Below, one piece after another: positions 45,976 through 56,904 of a DNA stretch of 64,000 bases. The notes under the pieces were generated by a model, which saw only the letters and a program-made list of their open reading frames with translations, was not told where the DNA came from and did not search any database. This DNA is from Phanerochaete sordida. Lineage: Eukaryota; Basidiomycota; Agaricomycetes; Polyporales; Phanerochaetaceae. The stretch is from NCBI GenBank assembly GCA_019973155.2, contig BPQB01000027.1, forward strand, positions 310,001-374,000. The letters are read 5' to 3'. Every line of letters begins with the position of its first letter. The first letter of the stretch is position 1. A program made the position numbers and the translations under genes.

Positions 45976-48669
45976 CTATGAGAGCCGCAGCGCGTCGCGA
46001 ATGCTCCACAATCGTACGGCGTCGTCACTTCCGTATGACAAAACGTCCCATCCATCCGGCGTGAACATCACGCGCGGGACCCAGCTAGTATGTACCTTGA
46101 AAGCTGCAATAAAGTCGCCGGTCAAGAAGTTCCAGACATAGACGCAACCACTGTGCGTGCCGCCCGCTATGAAGCTGTTTCTTGGAGAGTACGCCACAGT
46201 GTGGACCCCATTCTTGCCGTTTCTCTGGCCGCTCTTCTCGATACGGAACGTGAAGTGCCGCTCCCCTGTGCGCGCGTCGCACGTCACGACCGTCCCGTCG
46301 TCCGCCGCCGACGCCATCTCGCCGCCATCCGGACGAAACGTCACCTCCCGGACCCAGTCCGTGTGCTCCCCCAGCTCGAGTAGCATGTTGCCGCTCGCCA
46401 CGTCCCACACGCACACGCTGCCGTCATAGGACCCCGTCGCGATGCGGTCGCTCTCAGGCGCGAACGCCATGCAAAGGATCTCCTGCCTGCGGAGCGTCGC
46501 AATGCGCGCGCCCGTACGGCAGTCCAGGACCACCACGGACGTGTCCTCGTCCGTGGCATTTGATTGTGCTGCGAGGAGGGAGCTATCTGGGGAGAAAACG
46601 ATATCGGTGTCTTCTACGTAGTCGAGATCCGTGATGGCATGGAGCAAATCGCCGCTGGAGGAGTCCCAGATCCTGAGCGAGTCTTCGCAGCGGGTCGCGA
46701 TCTGCCTGCCGTCAGGGGAAAATACCGTGTACTCGACAGGTGCTTCGCTCCCCTTCAAATGGTGCACGACCTTGCCGGTTTTGACGTTCCAGACGAGCAC
46801 AAGCTTGTCTGTGCATATCGAGACGATGTGCTGACCGTCTGGTGAGAAACTGACTGGCCCGCCGCTTCCTGCACGCTCGTCTCGCACGAGCTCTTGGACA
46901 GTAGGGCCGTCGCGTAGTCTCCACACGACAATCGCCGTGCTGTTCGTGGTTGCGAGTAGCTTGCCGTCAGCAGACAGGGAGGCATATCTCGGGTTGAAGA
47001 CTGTGGCGGTATATGAAATCAATTTTCTGCTTGTTAGGCGAGGACGCGACAATTACTCTGCATTTCGTTGGCGTTCCCGAAGACGGCATGTTTGTACGTT
47101 GCAGAGCACGTCTTTGCCTCGGTCGGCCCCAGTAAAATCTGACTATCCATCAAGGCTGGTGCGTTCTTCCGAGTTATTTGAGGCCAGTCGACGGTGTCGG
47201 TGCCCATGATAGGCGGATCCGTAAATCTGAGTTCTTGCTGGCAGCGAATGACATCTTCCATGCGCAGGGATCCGACTGCGAAGCTTATGGTCAGTGCGAT
47301 CATGGAAAATATATGTCAGGGAACCACCTTTGTCATCGCTCATTTCGACCCCTGGCTGCACCTTCCGAAGCCAGCTTGCAAAATCAATGACATGCCGCCC
47401 ACACTTTTAATCGATCATGTCAGTACCCATCACACTTAGCACTCTGGTCGTACGCACGAGAAGACTCTCAACCTGGTCGTCGCTCGCTATGGCGACAGTA
47501 GCAGCAGAGACCTAATTGAGCGAGTTAGGGTATGTTTCCGCTCACAGGTAGGATGCAATGACGTACCTCAAAAATGTAGTCCTGGATGATGTCTAATCGA
47601 TCAGGAACTCTTCCCTGAGGTGCGAATGAGCCAACTGCGTCCAAACATGTCTCAGTGTGGGACGTACAGTCTTCGTATACTCCTCCCAACACCGCTCAGC
47701 ATAGTTCTCCTCGTCCTTCACACGCTTCCCCGTTTCCTCCAAAGCATCTTGTACACGCCTACGCCATGGTGGAAGGTTGTCGTAGCCCGCTTTCGCGACT
47801 ATTCTAAGCGGGAGAAAAAGGCGCTTCTTTGCTCGAGCGAGCTTCAGAAAGACGGATTGGTCTTTGCGACTGACACGGTCTGCAAGATGGGATTTGGGCT
47901 GGGCATATTCCCTGACTTCGTCGTCAACGCCGAACGCCGTCACGGCCCAGTCGGGAGCAGTCTTGGTCCACCCGATTACCACCGCGATCTCCTCCTGCTT
48001 GAGATAGAGACCTAGATCCCTGGTCACGTAGTCGTGCCACGTGGAGACGTGCCGTCTAATGTACTGGCGAAGGAGTTTGCTAGGAAGAGACACCACGACG
48101 TCTGCATCGCTTTGCAGAGTCAGGGCAGCGCCCCGGGCTTCGCGGCAGGTATAGTCAGCCTTCAGTCCCAGGGAAGCATTCGGTCCAGTAGGGCTGCGTG
48201 TGTATCAGCAACTATGTATATGTCTTATAGTAGATCATGCAGCTTACGCAACCACAGAGGCGTGCGCCTCCTTGCTCGTCACTCCACGACTGCAGTAGTG
48301 GCCAGCTTGGAGAGGGTTGGGCTTCTTCATCGGCAGAAAGGTGTTTTTCTCCAGCTGCGCAATGCGATCGAAGGGCGGATCGAGATGAGTGACCTTCTTC
48401 TCCGATGCAGCGGTGTCGAGATGGAATAGGCGAATGAAGCCACCTTCAAATATAAATCCAACGTCGGCCACTTGCGGCTCGGCGGATGCTGCCGGGTCTG
48501 CAGAGGTCTGCAGCGACTCTGCGTGTGCACCATGTGGTTCGACGGGGTCGTGCGATGTAGCGAGCGACTGTGGCGCGGGTGACCAGAGCGGATGTCCTAG
48601 GGAGAACCTCTCGAGACTGGTGGCATAGATCTCGGCTGGCGTAAGCGGTTTGCTGGCGGAACGAAACAT
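45976..48669 (-). CDS. Basidiomycete-specific domain fused to a C-terminal WD40 propeller
   Basis: The ATG at 48669 starts MFRSASKPLTPAEIYATSLE. It contains VADVGFIFEGGFIRLFHLDT, then (intron 48192-48243) YTCREARGAALTLQSDADVV, IRRHVSTWHDYVTRDLGLYL, and EEIAVVIGWTKTAPDWAVTA. Further short exons give VPDRLDIIQDYIFEVSAATV, AIASDDQVESLL, FASWLRKVQPGVEMSDDKVG and SLRMEDVIRCQQELRFTDPP. This block matches, from memory, a family of about 400-residue proteins of unknown function in Agaricomycetes (GDVGYI..G.F.RLF, SRGV, H..W, LDYILE..AEVAVASD, LR.L.P.IEVD). The last exon encodes about seven WD repeats (ASLSADGKLLATTNS, VSFSPDGQHIVSI, TVFSPDGRQIATR, VFSPDSSLLAAQS, GSYDGSVCVWDV, FRPDGGEMASAADDGTV), ending SIRDALRLS-TAG. 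That exon lacks an ATG, and splice sites CAAC|GTACAA and CTAACAAGCAG| join it in phase to the upstream domain. Cellular role unknown. Confidence 0.75.
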
Positions 48670-49194
48670 CGTTCTCCGGAATGTGTTCAGACAACGGTAG
48701 ATCGAAACGCAGTGAGGAGGCTTGAGCGTTGCCCGCTACGTCGATGCTGCGAAAGCGCCTCAAGGCTGTGAGCTCCGTGTCCGACACGAGGCAGCGCTAC
48801 GCATTCCTTGGACAGCCACAGGCATTCATTGCGCACGCGCAGCTGTCAAGGCACAGAAGGTACCATCACACATCCCAGGGCGCCCGAAGTGGCGCGCCCC
48901 TGCAGGCCTGCTCCGCGTGAGCTGGTCACGAGGGGACAAGTCTTTAAGAATACATTTGGAAGCAAGAGTGGAGGCGGAACGGCCTACAATCAGAATAAAA
49001 CATGTACAATAAGTTATCGAGTGTCTGTTAGGGCGGTGATACGTTCGCCACGCCATATGCTTTATACCTGTATCAACGCGGCAGCAACCTTCGTTGGAAT
49101 TATGGTCGAGAAGTATTTGGCCGCCGCGAGGAGCAACATTACGTAGGCAGGTGGCCAGCGATATAAAAACTGCTGGCATTTTGGAGACGGCGTA
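48670..49194. other. Intergenic region, nothing recognised
   Basis: Upstream DNA of the WD40 fusion gene and 3' flank of the membrane-protein copy at 49195. No gene or repeat recognised. Confidence 0.4.
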
Positions 49195-50862
49195 CTACGG
49201 CATTTCTGCATAGAACTCGGGCGCGCTCTCCTTGCGCGTGTGCGGCTCCTCAATAAGCTCGCCCGAATTGCGAATCTGCGAGCTGTCCGTGCGTCAGCGG
49301 CGGCCATAACGGACAGACCACGCGTGAAGACTCACGCGTAGAGCTCGATGTGCGTCGTAAGTGCGTGCGAGCCGCCGACGGATCTGCGCGTGTCGGCCGG
49401 CCGCGCGGACTTCGGGCGTGACGCAAGGCTGCCAGTGCAGGTCGTGAGTGTTGGGGCGGAGGCGGGTGTGGGGCACGGGCGCACCTTGCTGATGCTTCGG
49501 GCTCGCACATCCCAGGGAGGGACGTGACGAAGGCGGAGGATGTGATGACGCTGCGATTCGTGAGCGAAGACAATCCCGTGGTTGGCAGTGTGCTCACCAC
49601 ATCGTCCCGCTAGGTAGCGCCAGTATGACGTTCATGGTGTCTGTGCGCATCACATGTCAGGGACAGGTCTGCGCACAGGTCTCGGGCGACGTACTGTTCA
49701 GGTCGAGCCATAGCATGATCTTCCTCATGCCCATTAGTCAAACACATGCCATGCACAGCGCAGCGTACTCACAATCGCTGGTATACACGCCGAACACGAG
49801 ATGAGCGCGTAGCCCAGGCCCTGTTTGAACACGGTCGTCCACAGGGGTGAGCGCGATTGCAAGCCCTGGCGGTGCATGCCCGCAAGCGTAAACGTCAGGA
49901 TGACGAGGTCCCAAATCAACGCTGCCTTCGCGTGAGCTTTCCCATGACGAAGACGGTCCGAGAGAGCACACACTGAAAGTGTAAAAGCCCAGAAGCTGTG
50001 ATCGGCCCTTCGAGGTCACGACCATGCATACATGGTGCACCGGGTCCCACCTCGCCGGCACAGATTCAACGCCGGCTGTACTTGTGTTCAACAAGATAGA
50101 CGTGCAGTTGGAGAGGTGTGAACGTACTGATAAATGCGATGACGCCGTGCGCCGCGCAGACGACAGCAAGGCCGGTCTTCATAAAGCGGATATCTCTCCA
50201 CATCACGACTCTGCAGAAATATTAGACCCCGTAGAGCACGATATGAAGCACGTACGCGCGAAGGCCGAGGTTCGTACTTGCAGATGCAACGGCCATGTTC
50301 CCAAACGTCTATCAAAGGTCAGTCCTGTTACGGCGACTCACCTGTAGCGCACATACTCACCGCGGTGACTTTCAAGCCGACTGAGATCATAGGGGTCAGT
50401 ATTATACGCCACCACTGCTGGTACACTCTTACCTGCGCTGCCGCAGTTGAGCAGCATCTCCTGAATATTTGTAGTGATGATGCTGAGTGTCACCTTCAGT
50501 GTGAGCGATCCCTAGACCGGATACATTACCGGCACGTACAATGCAAGGACGGCCGCAAGCTCGAAATACCGTGCCGCGAAGTATGACACCTGTATTGTGC
50601 AGCAGATTCAGAGCTCTCTGTCGCGCCACAGAATCACGGAGGAGCGTACATGAGCCCAGGTGGGGCGCATCGTGCGCGTGATGAGCCCCCATTCGACGTT
50701 GTGCAGCGACAGGAGCCAGTACCAGCTGCGCTCGTCAGCCTCCCTCTTCCGCGCAGTGCGTCGATGTACGCACACGTAAAACCCGGTGGTGAACACGCCG
50801 ACGAGCCGGAAGACGAACCCGCAGAGTGCCTGCACTGCCGCGTCCTCCCACTGAACGGTCAT
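49195..50862 (-). pseudogene. Multipass membrane protein, probable pseudogene (copy 1)
   Basis: Member of a polypore multipass membrane family (resembles DUF6533-type proteins; that label is from memory). Recognisable pieces on the minus strand: YFAARYFELAAVLALYVPVM (50590-50530), TAGVESVPARWDPVHHVCMV and VTSKGRSQLLGFYTFSV (50080-49975), AALIWDLVILTFTLAGMHRQ and GLQSRSPLWTTVFKQGLGYA (49920-49800), and the tail SQIRNSGELIEEPHTRKESA, PEFYAEMP-TAG at 49195. Compared with the copy at 63.1-64.0 kb, one extra base lies between FYTFSV and HAKAALIWD (about 49925-49975), shifting the frame in mid-protein. An in-frame stop also follows the first membrane stretch near 50610 unless an intron removes it. 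Most likely decayed recently; a functional gene with an unusual intron is possible. Confidence 0.6.
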
Positions 50863-51802
50863 GACTGCAGCGTGCGCGACCTGGGAGTACTACCACGGAG
50901 TGGTGGTCGTGAAGGTGCGGAAGCAAGCCAGGGCGCACTGGTTTGCAGCCGCGCTATGCGGAGATGCGGGTTGACTGTAGGTTGATCGGGGCAAGGGGAA
51001 AACGGAACATCCGCACACCCGTTGCGGTAAGGCCGGGATTCGGTCGTGATGAGGTCCCTGAAGGCGAGCGACATACCGCGGGTACAGCTCGAGCTCGAAA
51101 CGGGCAGCGTCGCTCGACAGCGGCCGTCGCAAGGCTTGGCGGCGGCGGCGGACCTCCTGAAGGATGTATATTTCAGATATGCAAATCATTTCTCGAGGAT
51201 TTGAGCCTGTTGAACACCGAGAACGCACACTGTCAGTGTCAGCTGAGGTTCCGAGTACCAGGCGTTCGGCGCACTGACATGTTCCGGACGCCGAGGAGGA
51301 GGGAGGAAGCAAGCATCGAGGCGAGGCTCTCCCAGGCGCACCAGCCCTAGCGCTAATTTTGGAGCGTCCCGACGCTGGCGTCTACAATTGCCTCCGCCTG
51401 GGTCCAAAAGGCGCATCACCGCCGCTATCCCAGATCCAGAAAGCCCGCTACAGCAGGTGCATGCAGCGACTTGAAAGCTTGAAGCCTGACCTTGAACCGC
51501 TAATGTCGCGGGTAGTTTTAATATGCAAAGCGTGCTAGCTAGTGTATCACGATGACTAGCGGAAAATAAGTCTACTTATTCTGCGGCTGGGGTGCTTGAG
51601 TCAATACCGCACTGTCCTTGCACTGTCCCCGGCAAGTTGAAACATGCTGACATCTGTTCTATCATTTTGGGGATGAAGAATTCGATAGGTACGCGACGAA
51701 AATTTCCGATGCTGCTTCCCGACCGGAAAACTGTACAAAAGAGTCACGGTAGCCCCAGATTATCTGCCCCTTCGTCTTCTTCCGAGTCTTGACATGCTGC
51801 GA
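50863..51802. other. Intergenic region, nothing recognised
   Basis: About 0.9 kb. The left part may hold the 5' end of the membrane-protein copy; from about 51465 the sequence belongs to the tandem duplication. No other feature recognised. Confidence 0.4.
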
Positions 51803-52452
51803 TCAATCGAAGAGATTACCGACCCCGGTTCCCTGAGGCACGACGCCGCCGTCGTTGAGCGGGCTGCCTATTCATCCTGTCAGAACAAGAGCTCACGCTT
51901 GACCAGAGAATTTTCACGCACCTCGATACTAAAGCAATACACTCAGCTTTTAACTCGTGTGCTTATAACAGGAATACGCACCATGGCTACCAGTGCTCCA
52001 GACCCTTGAAAGAAATGGATCGAGAGCTGGTCCCCCTGCGGGGGTCGGAGGTTACCCAAGTTGAGGTTCATTTGACCGCTACTCAGCCAATGGTTAAGCC
52101 AGCCGTCGCTATTGCCCGTCCACGACGCGACTGCGGTAAATCTCTTCATTATAACGTGCGGTGAGCAACGCTCTGGATAGCACCCACCATTAATCACGCC
52201 GTTGAACTTGAGTGCATTCCCCATGGCCAGGTGGCCCTCTACATTCCTGTCGTTGACAGTGACGCGGACGAGGTGGAGATGATTGAGTATGTCCTGGGTG
52301 ATTGCGCCGTCAGAGTCGTCGACAAGGCGCTGCTTCACAGCAGCCTCGTCGACGCTGGCCTCGCCGCCATCGCGGCTGAGCTCGGCAGTGATCGCACAGA
52401 GCTTCTTGAGAATCTCTTCGACGTTCTCGGGGCGATGGATAGACTCGGACAT
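51803..52452 (-). CDS. Small Gly-tailed cytosolic protein, tandem copy A
   Basis: Unknown function; no signal peptide or membrane helix. The ATG at 52452 starts MSESIHRPENVEEILKKLCA, an N-terminal helix, then a charged segment (VDEAAVKQRLVDDSDGAIT), LHLVRVTVNDRNVEGHLAMG, NALKFNGVINGG, FTAVASWTGNSDGWLNHWLS, SGQMNLNLGNLRPPQGDQLS and a last exon LNDGGVVPQGTGVGNLFD-TGA (stop at 51803). Two introns are inferred: a short one near 52160-52215 whose borders I cannot fix, and GTATTC...GAATAG (about 51863-51978). Stopping at the first in-frame stop (51943) would lose the Gly-rich tail that all three copies share. The layout (helix, beta-rich core, Gly tail) recalls fungal proteins related to the VapA-type beta-barrel, an unverified memory-based suggestion. 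It may form a small soluble barrel. Confidence 0.65.
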
Positions 52453-52527
52453 GGCTGTGAGGAGTGTGAGGAGTGCAAGGAGAACTGCGCTGCTGTGATT
52501 GCTGCTGGATCCACTGCGCTGCCCCGG

Positions 52528-52535
52528 CCTTTATA
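52528..52535 (-). promoter_or_regulatory. TATA box, small gene copy A
   Basis: TATAAAGG on the minus strand, 76 bp before the ATG at 52452. In copy B the corresponding site (54801-54808) reads TTTAAAGG, so its TATA box is altered. Confidence 0.6.
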
Positions 52536-54058
52536 CGTGCGGTCCTCTGCAAAGCGCTGAATATTACCATAAATTGTGTACCCTCATTGCGGGCCTCGGA
52601 TAGCGTTTGAATGGCCTGCACGGTGCTTTCGCTGGACCGTGACCTTGAGTACGCGTCACACAGTCGCATACCAGCAGCAGACGCTAACATTTCAGCCAAC
52701 TGGGTAGTGAACGAACGAAATCGCGCTGAGTCCGCGCTGGCAAGTTGAGATTATGGAGACACATGTCCCATCCATGCGAATCATGCCACATGCCTGCGGA
52801 GCGTGACACGTGAGCTTTCAGAAGCTCGAGAGAATGGTATTCGGGATGGGGCACTAACCGTAAGGGTCTCTTGTAGTCGACAGGGTACCCTCATTCAAGG
52901 CTTCATGCAGCGTCTACGTGATACGAATACCCCCACGCGGAAACACCTGGACTTCTTTTAATGCAGTATGCGCCGTCAAGCGCATCGCGAGGCGAATGCA
53001 TGTCGATGGTTGGCCAGCTAGTACTCCACGTGCGAAAACCTTCATCTGGCTTCGTAGAGGTCAGCGATGGTAAGATCCTAGCTTTTTGCGGCCCGAAGTT
53101 CTCTAACGTCCAACCATCCTATGGAGCAGATCGTCCACGCTGCGCAATTATATTTCTGGCAAACAGTGCCATCCGTAAGTGTGCGCTTTCAAGGCAGCCC
53201 CAGAGAACTGGAGAGCCCGAGACGTCAACGGCGGTCTGCAGTGAAGCATACGCCACATACCTGCCAGCCTCTGCTCATGTGGCCTGTGCGTCTAGGCCGA
53301 GCGCTGGGATCGGAGTAGAAGGTCTGCTAAACTCGGAGAGCACGCGCGCATAAGCACGGCGCGGACTTGCGTCCGGGTCGAGAACGACAGATGCACCGTG
53401 ATCGTGCCAAGGGTCCAGCTGACGTACGCTGCGCAGACACGCCACGGAGTGACTGTGCGCCCCGCGACCAGTGGATGCCCAAGGCGTGCTGTCCCGGGGC
53501 TATACACGACGTCCCCCAAAGCGTGACTTTAGGGCAGGCGCATGTCAGGGCTGCTCTGACAGACAGAGGACTTGCTATGGCTGGCGAGGCGCGTGTCCTC
53601 GATGACGGGTGCACGGAGTAGTTCTTCGTGACCGTCACACCTTCGGCGTATCGAGGGTGACGCAGGCGCGAGGCGAAGTCACATCGCGCTACCTGGCTGT
53701 TTACAGTGGTATATTTGGTTCTTGAAGGCGTGAAGCTTGAAGCTTGAGCTTGAGCTTGGACCGCTAATGTAGCGGTTGATTTGTTCATCTCCGAAACATG
53801 CTTGTATATGGCGATGTTTAGCGTACAGCACGTCTACTTATTCTGCGGCTGGGGCAAGGCTCGAAGCGCTCTTACCGCACTGTCTCCGGTAAATCGAAGC
53901 ACACTGGTATCTGTCCTACTATTTTGCTGATGTATGATTCGATAAGTGCGCGATGACCATTCCCGATACTGCTTTCAGACCGGAATATTGTACAAAAGAG
54001 TCACGGTAGCCCTAGATTCTCTGCCACTTGTCTTCCTCCGAGTTGTTGCATCCTGAGA

Positions 54059-54725
54059 TCAGTCGAAGAGGTTACCGACTCCGGTTCCCTGAGACACAAC
54101 CCCACCGTCGTTGAACGGGTTGCCTGTTCATTATGTCAGAACAGGAGTCTACGCATGTTGAGAAGGCTATCACGCACCCTGATACTAAAGTGATGTACTC
54201 AGACTTTAGCTCGTGTGCTTGTACCAATTTTGTCAAGAATACGAACCATAGCAGCCAATGCTCCTCCAGCTCCTCGGATAAAAGTAATCGTGAGCTGGTT
54301 CCCTTGAGGGGGGCGCGAGTTAGACAGGTTGAGGGTCATTTGACCGCTGCCTAGCCACTGGTAGAGCCAGCCGTTGCTATTGCCCGTCCACGACGCGACT
54401 GCGGTAAATCGCTTTAGCCTGAGTACAATGTCCGGTGAGCAATAACCCGACAATACCCACCGTTGATCACGCCGTTGAATTTGAGGGCATCGCCCATGAC
54501 CATGCGGCCCTCGACGTTCCTGTCGTTGACGGTGACACGGACGAGGTGGGTCTGGCTGAGCGTGGCCAAGGTGATTGCGCCGTCGGACTCGGCGACGACG
54601 CGCCGCTTCACAGCAGCCTCGTCGACGCTGGACTCGCCGCCATCGCGGCTGAGCTCGGCGGTGATCGCGCAGAGCTTCTTGAGGATCTCCTCGACGTTCT
54701 CGGGGCGATCGGTAGACTCGGACAT
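54059..54725 (-). CDS. Small Gly-tailed cytosolic protein, tandem copy B
   Basis: Product of the same tandem duplication as copy A and very similar throughout. The ATG at 54725 begins MSESTDRPENVEEILKKLCA; then ITAELSRDGGESSVDEAAVK, HLVRVTVNDRNVEGRMVMGD, ALKFNGVINGG, RFTAVASWTGNSNGWLYQWL, GSGQMTLNLSNSRPPQGNQL and TITFIRGAGGALAAMV. The last exon gives NPFNDGGVVSQGTGVGNLFD-TGA, stop at 54059. The second intron is GTATTC...GAACAG (about 54118-54227). The first intron, near 54430-54480, is required here because the frame otherwise closes at a TAA. No disabling change in the exons was found, but the promoter TATA box is degenerate, so expression could differ from copy A. Charge and length (about 160 residues) match the copy at 59872. 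Confidence 0.65.
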
Positions 54726-56419
54726 GGCTGTGAGGAGTGTGAGGAGTGCGAGGAGGATAGCGCTGCTGAGATCGCTGCTGGATCCACTGCGCTGCCCCGG
54801 CCTTTAAACGTGCGGTCCTCTGCAAAGCGCTGGGAATTACCATGGAATTCGTACCCTCATAGTGGGCCTCGGACAGCGTTTGAATGGCGCGCGCGGTGCG
54901 TTCACTGGATCGTGACCTTGATTTTGCGCCACACGGTAGCATGCCAGCGGCAGACGCTAACATTTCAGCCAACTGGGTAGTGACCGAACGAAATCGCGCT
55001 GATTCTGCGCTGGCAAATTGAAATTATCGAGACACATGTCCCGTTCATGGCACCTGCCTGACGAGCATGACACGTAAGCTTTCAGAAGCACGAGAGAATG
55101 GTATTTTGGGGTGAGGCACTGACATTTAGAATCTCTTGTAGTCGACATGGCACCCTCTTCCGGGCCTTCATGCGGGTTCTACAATATACGAATAACCCCA
55201 TACCGAACACCTAGACTTTTTCAATGCAGTGTGCGCTGCCAAGTGCATCGTGAGGCGGATGAATATCGACGGTCAGTCAGCTTGTACGCCACGTGCGAAA
55301 ATATTCATCTGGCTTCGTACAGGTCAGCGATGGTAAGATCCTAGCTTTTTGCGGCACGAAGCCCAGTGCCGTGGCGTGTTGCATATGGTCTGTGGCGGCT
55401 CTGGCTCGAAAGTAAGTTATATGATCGGCATCTGTTAAACGCAGGCGTCGGCCAGCGATGGGAATCCACGGCCAACTTGTGAAATGCGGTGAAGCTCTTG
55501 TAAATAACTGGGTCCTGCAAATTGTCAGCCGCAAAGGCAAACATCGAGCTCTGTGGGCGCAGACCATCGTCCCAACGTACTCCGTGGCAGAATTTCAGCT
55601 CGATCCATTATATCGAATAATTAAAGCCTGGCGTGCAGCAGCTCATCTACACACCAAGGTCATAGAGGCCAGCATCAGCTGTGCGGATTTGGAGGGTCCA
55701 GAGAACTGGAGAGCTCAAAACGTCCACGGCGGTCTGCAGCGAAGCATACGCCACACTCTGCTCAGGTGGCCTGTGTGCGCTGCGACCTGAGTAGTAGATC
55801 TGCCTAACTCGGAGAGCACGCGCGCATAAGCACGGCGCGGGCTTGCGTCCGGGTCGAGAACGACAGATGCACCGTGATCATGCCAAGGGTCCGGCTGACG
55901 TACGCTACGTAGACACGCCACGAAGTGACTGCGCGCTCCGCGACCGGTGAACGGCGTGCTACTAAAGGCTACACAGGAGCCTGGATGCTCCAGGGGGGCG
56001 CAAGCGTCGGGGCTCTTTCACGTGCGCGGAATTATCGTACCAGCATAGGACACAGCCGTTTGTGTGCTCAAGCACACGAGCACGTAGAGCCTCTCTGCCC
56101 TTTTCAGAGGAGGGTCTGACCGCGGGAGGTGACCAGCGAAGACGGCTGTGTCAAATCCGACGATCAGTGCTCGCACTGACAGCACGGGCGGTACAGCCTA
56201 CGTATTTGCCCAGGTGTTCGTCGACGTGCTCCTTGAACGGACTCGCTTTCGGCGAGATGGGATACGGGCGCGCCGTTCTGTACCGGGTGCCTGTCAGATG
56301 GTGTCGGGGAAGATCTCGATAGCTCGCCTGCAGCATCGGCCAGCAGAGTCGGCGACAGGCCCGAGTCCTCGTGGTCGGGCAGCAGCTTGCTGTCGCGCAA
56401 GCATCGCTGCGCAGTCTGG
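54726..56419. other. Rest of duplicated unit B and spacer
   Basis: Upstream half of unit B, including the 200-bp insertion near 55365-55560 and the conserved block at 55817-55950. After about 55965 the similarity to unit A stops and nothing is recognised up to the relic at 56420. Confidence 0.45.
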
Positions 56420-56835
56420 ATGTTTAATCGCAGAGCAAAGGGCGAGGACATTTCAGAGACGGCGTCTACAGCATCCCTGCATAAGACTCAGACGCGGTGG
56501 CCGCGTGTGTGCGCGCCCCTTCGATGGCTCGCTCTAGTTACGAATCTATGGGCTGAGCGAATGTCAGCGTTCGGCGAAAGCACCAGGCACGAGCACTCAC
56601 GCGTGGAGCTCGATGTACGTCATGAGCGCGTGCGCACCGCCGCCAGACCTATGCGTGTTGGCCGGCCCAACGAACGTCAGGCGCGAGGCGAGACTGGGCG
56701 CGGCGTCAGTGTTGTGGACGACAGCGGACCTGGGACATGGTCGCACCTGGGCTCGCAAATTCCGACTGGAGACGTGATGCAGGCGGACTCGGAGGACGTG
56801 ATGACACTGGCTCATACAGGTGGTAGATGCTGCAC
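56420..56835 (-). pseudogene. Relic of the 3' exons of the multipass membrane protein (copy 2)
   Basis: Aligns with the last exons of the membrane-protein copies at 49195 and 63120. Plus-strand landmarks: GAGACGGCGT then GCATAAGACTC against GCATAGAACTC (56466-56492 and 49185-49218), CGCGTG-GTGCG, GTCAGCG, then ACGCGTGGAGCTCGATGTACGT against ACGCGTAGAGCTCGATGTGCGT (56599 and 49335), TGTTGGCCGGCC (56652 and 49389), GGGCTCGCA (56749 and 49499), GACGTGATG (56771). The frame is broken, and the membrane-spanning exons are missing, replaced by the end of the GTPase gene. Confidence 0.7.
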
Positions 56836-56904
56836 GATCATGTAGAGGGCCTATACCGCGAATATCGCTGTACAGAGACAATCATGTATAGCAGAAATGA
56901 CAGG

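Larger units (their letters stand above)
51465..55965. repeat. 2.3-kb direct tandem duplication carrying a small gene
   Basis: Unit A is about 51465-53490 and unit B about 53730-55965. Matching landmarks: ACCGCTAATGT-GCGG (51497 and 53759), CTACTTATTCTGCGGCTGGGG (split by a few changes; 51572 and 53840), CACGGTAGCCC (51745 and 54002), the complete small genes, CTTTCAGAAGC (52814 and 55078), a GATCCTAGCTTTTTGCGGC block (53072 and 55336) and the GAGCACGCGCGCATAAGCAC block (53338 and 55817), which is almost identical over 130 bp. The offset is about 2260 bp up to 53100 and about 2480 bp afterwards, because unit B has an insertion of about 200 bp near 55365-55560. Confidence 0.85.

Noticed and set aside
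46937..47052. Independent start for the WD40 exon
   Set aside because: The open frame begins with TTG and no ATG is near; a branch point and acceptor lie just before it, favouring an internal exon.
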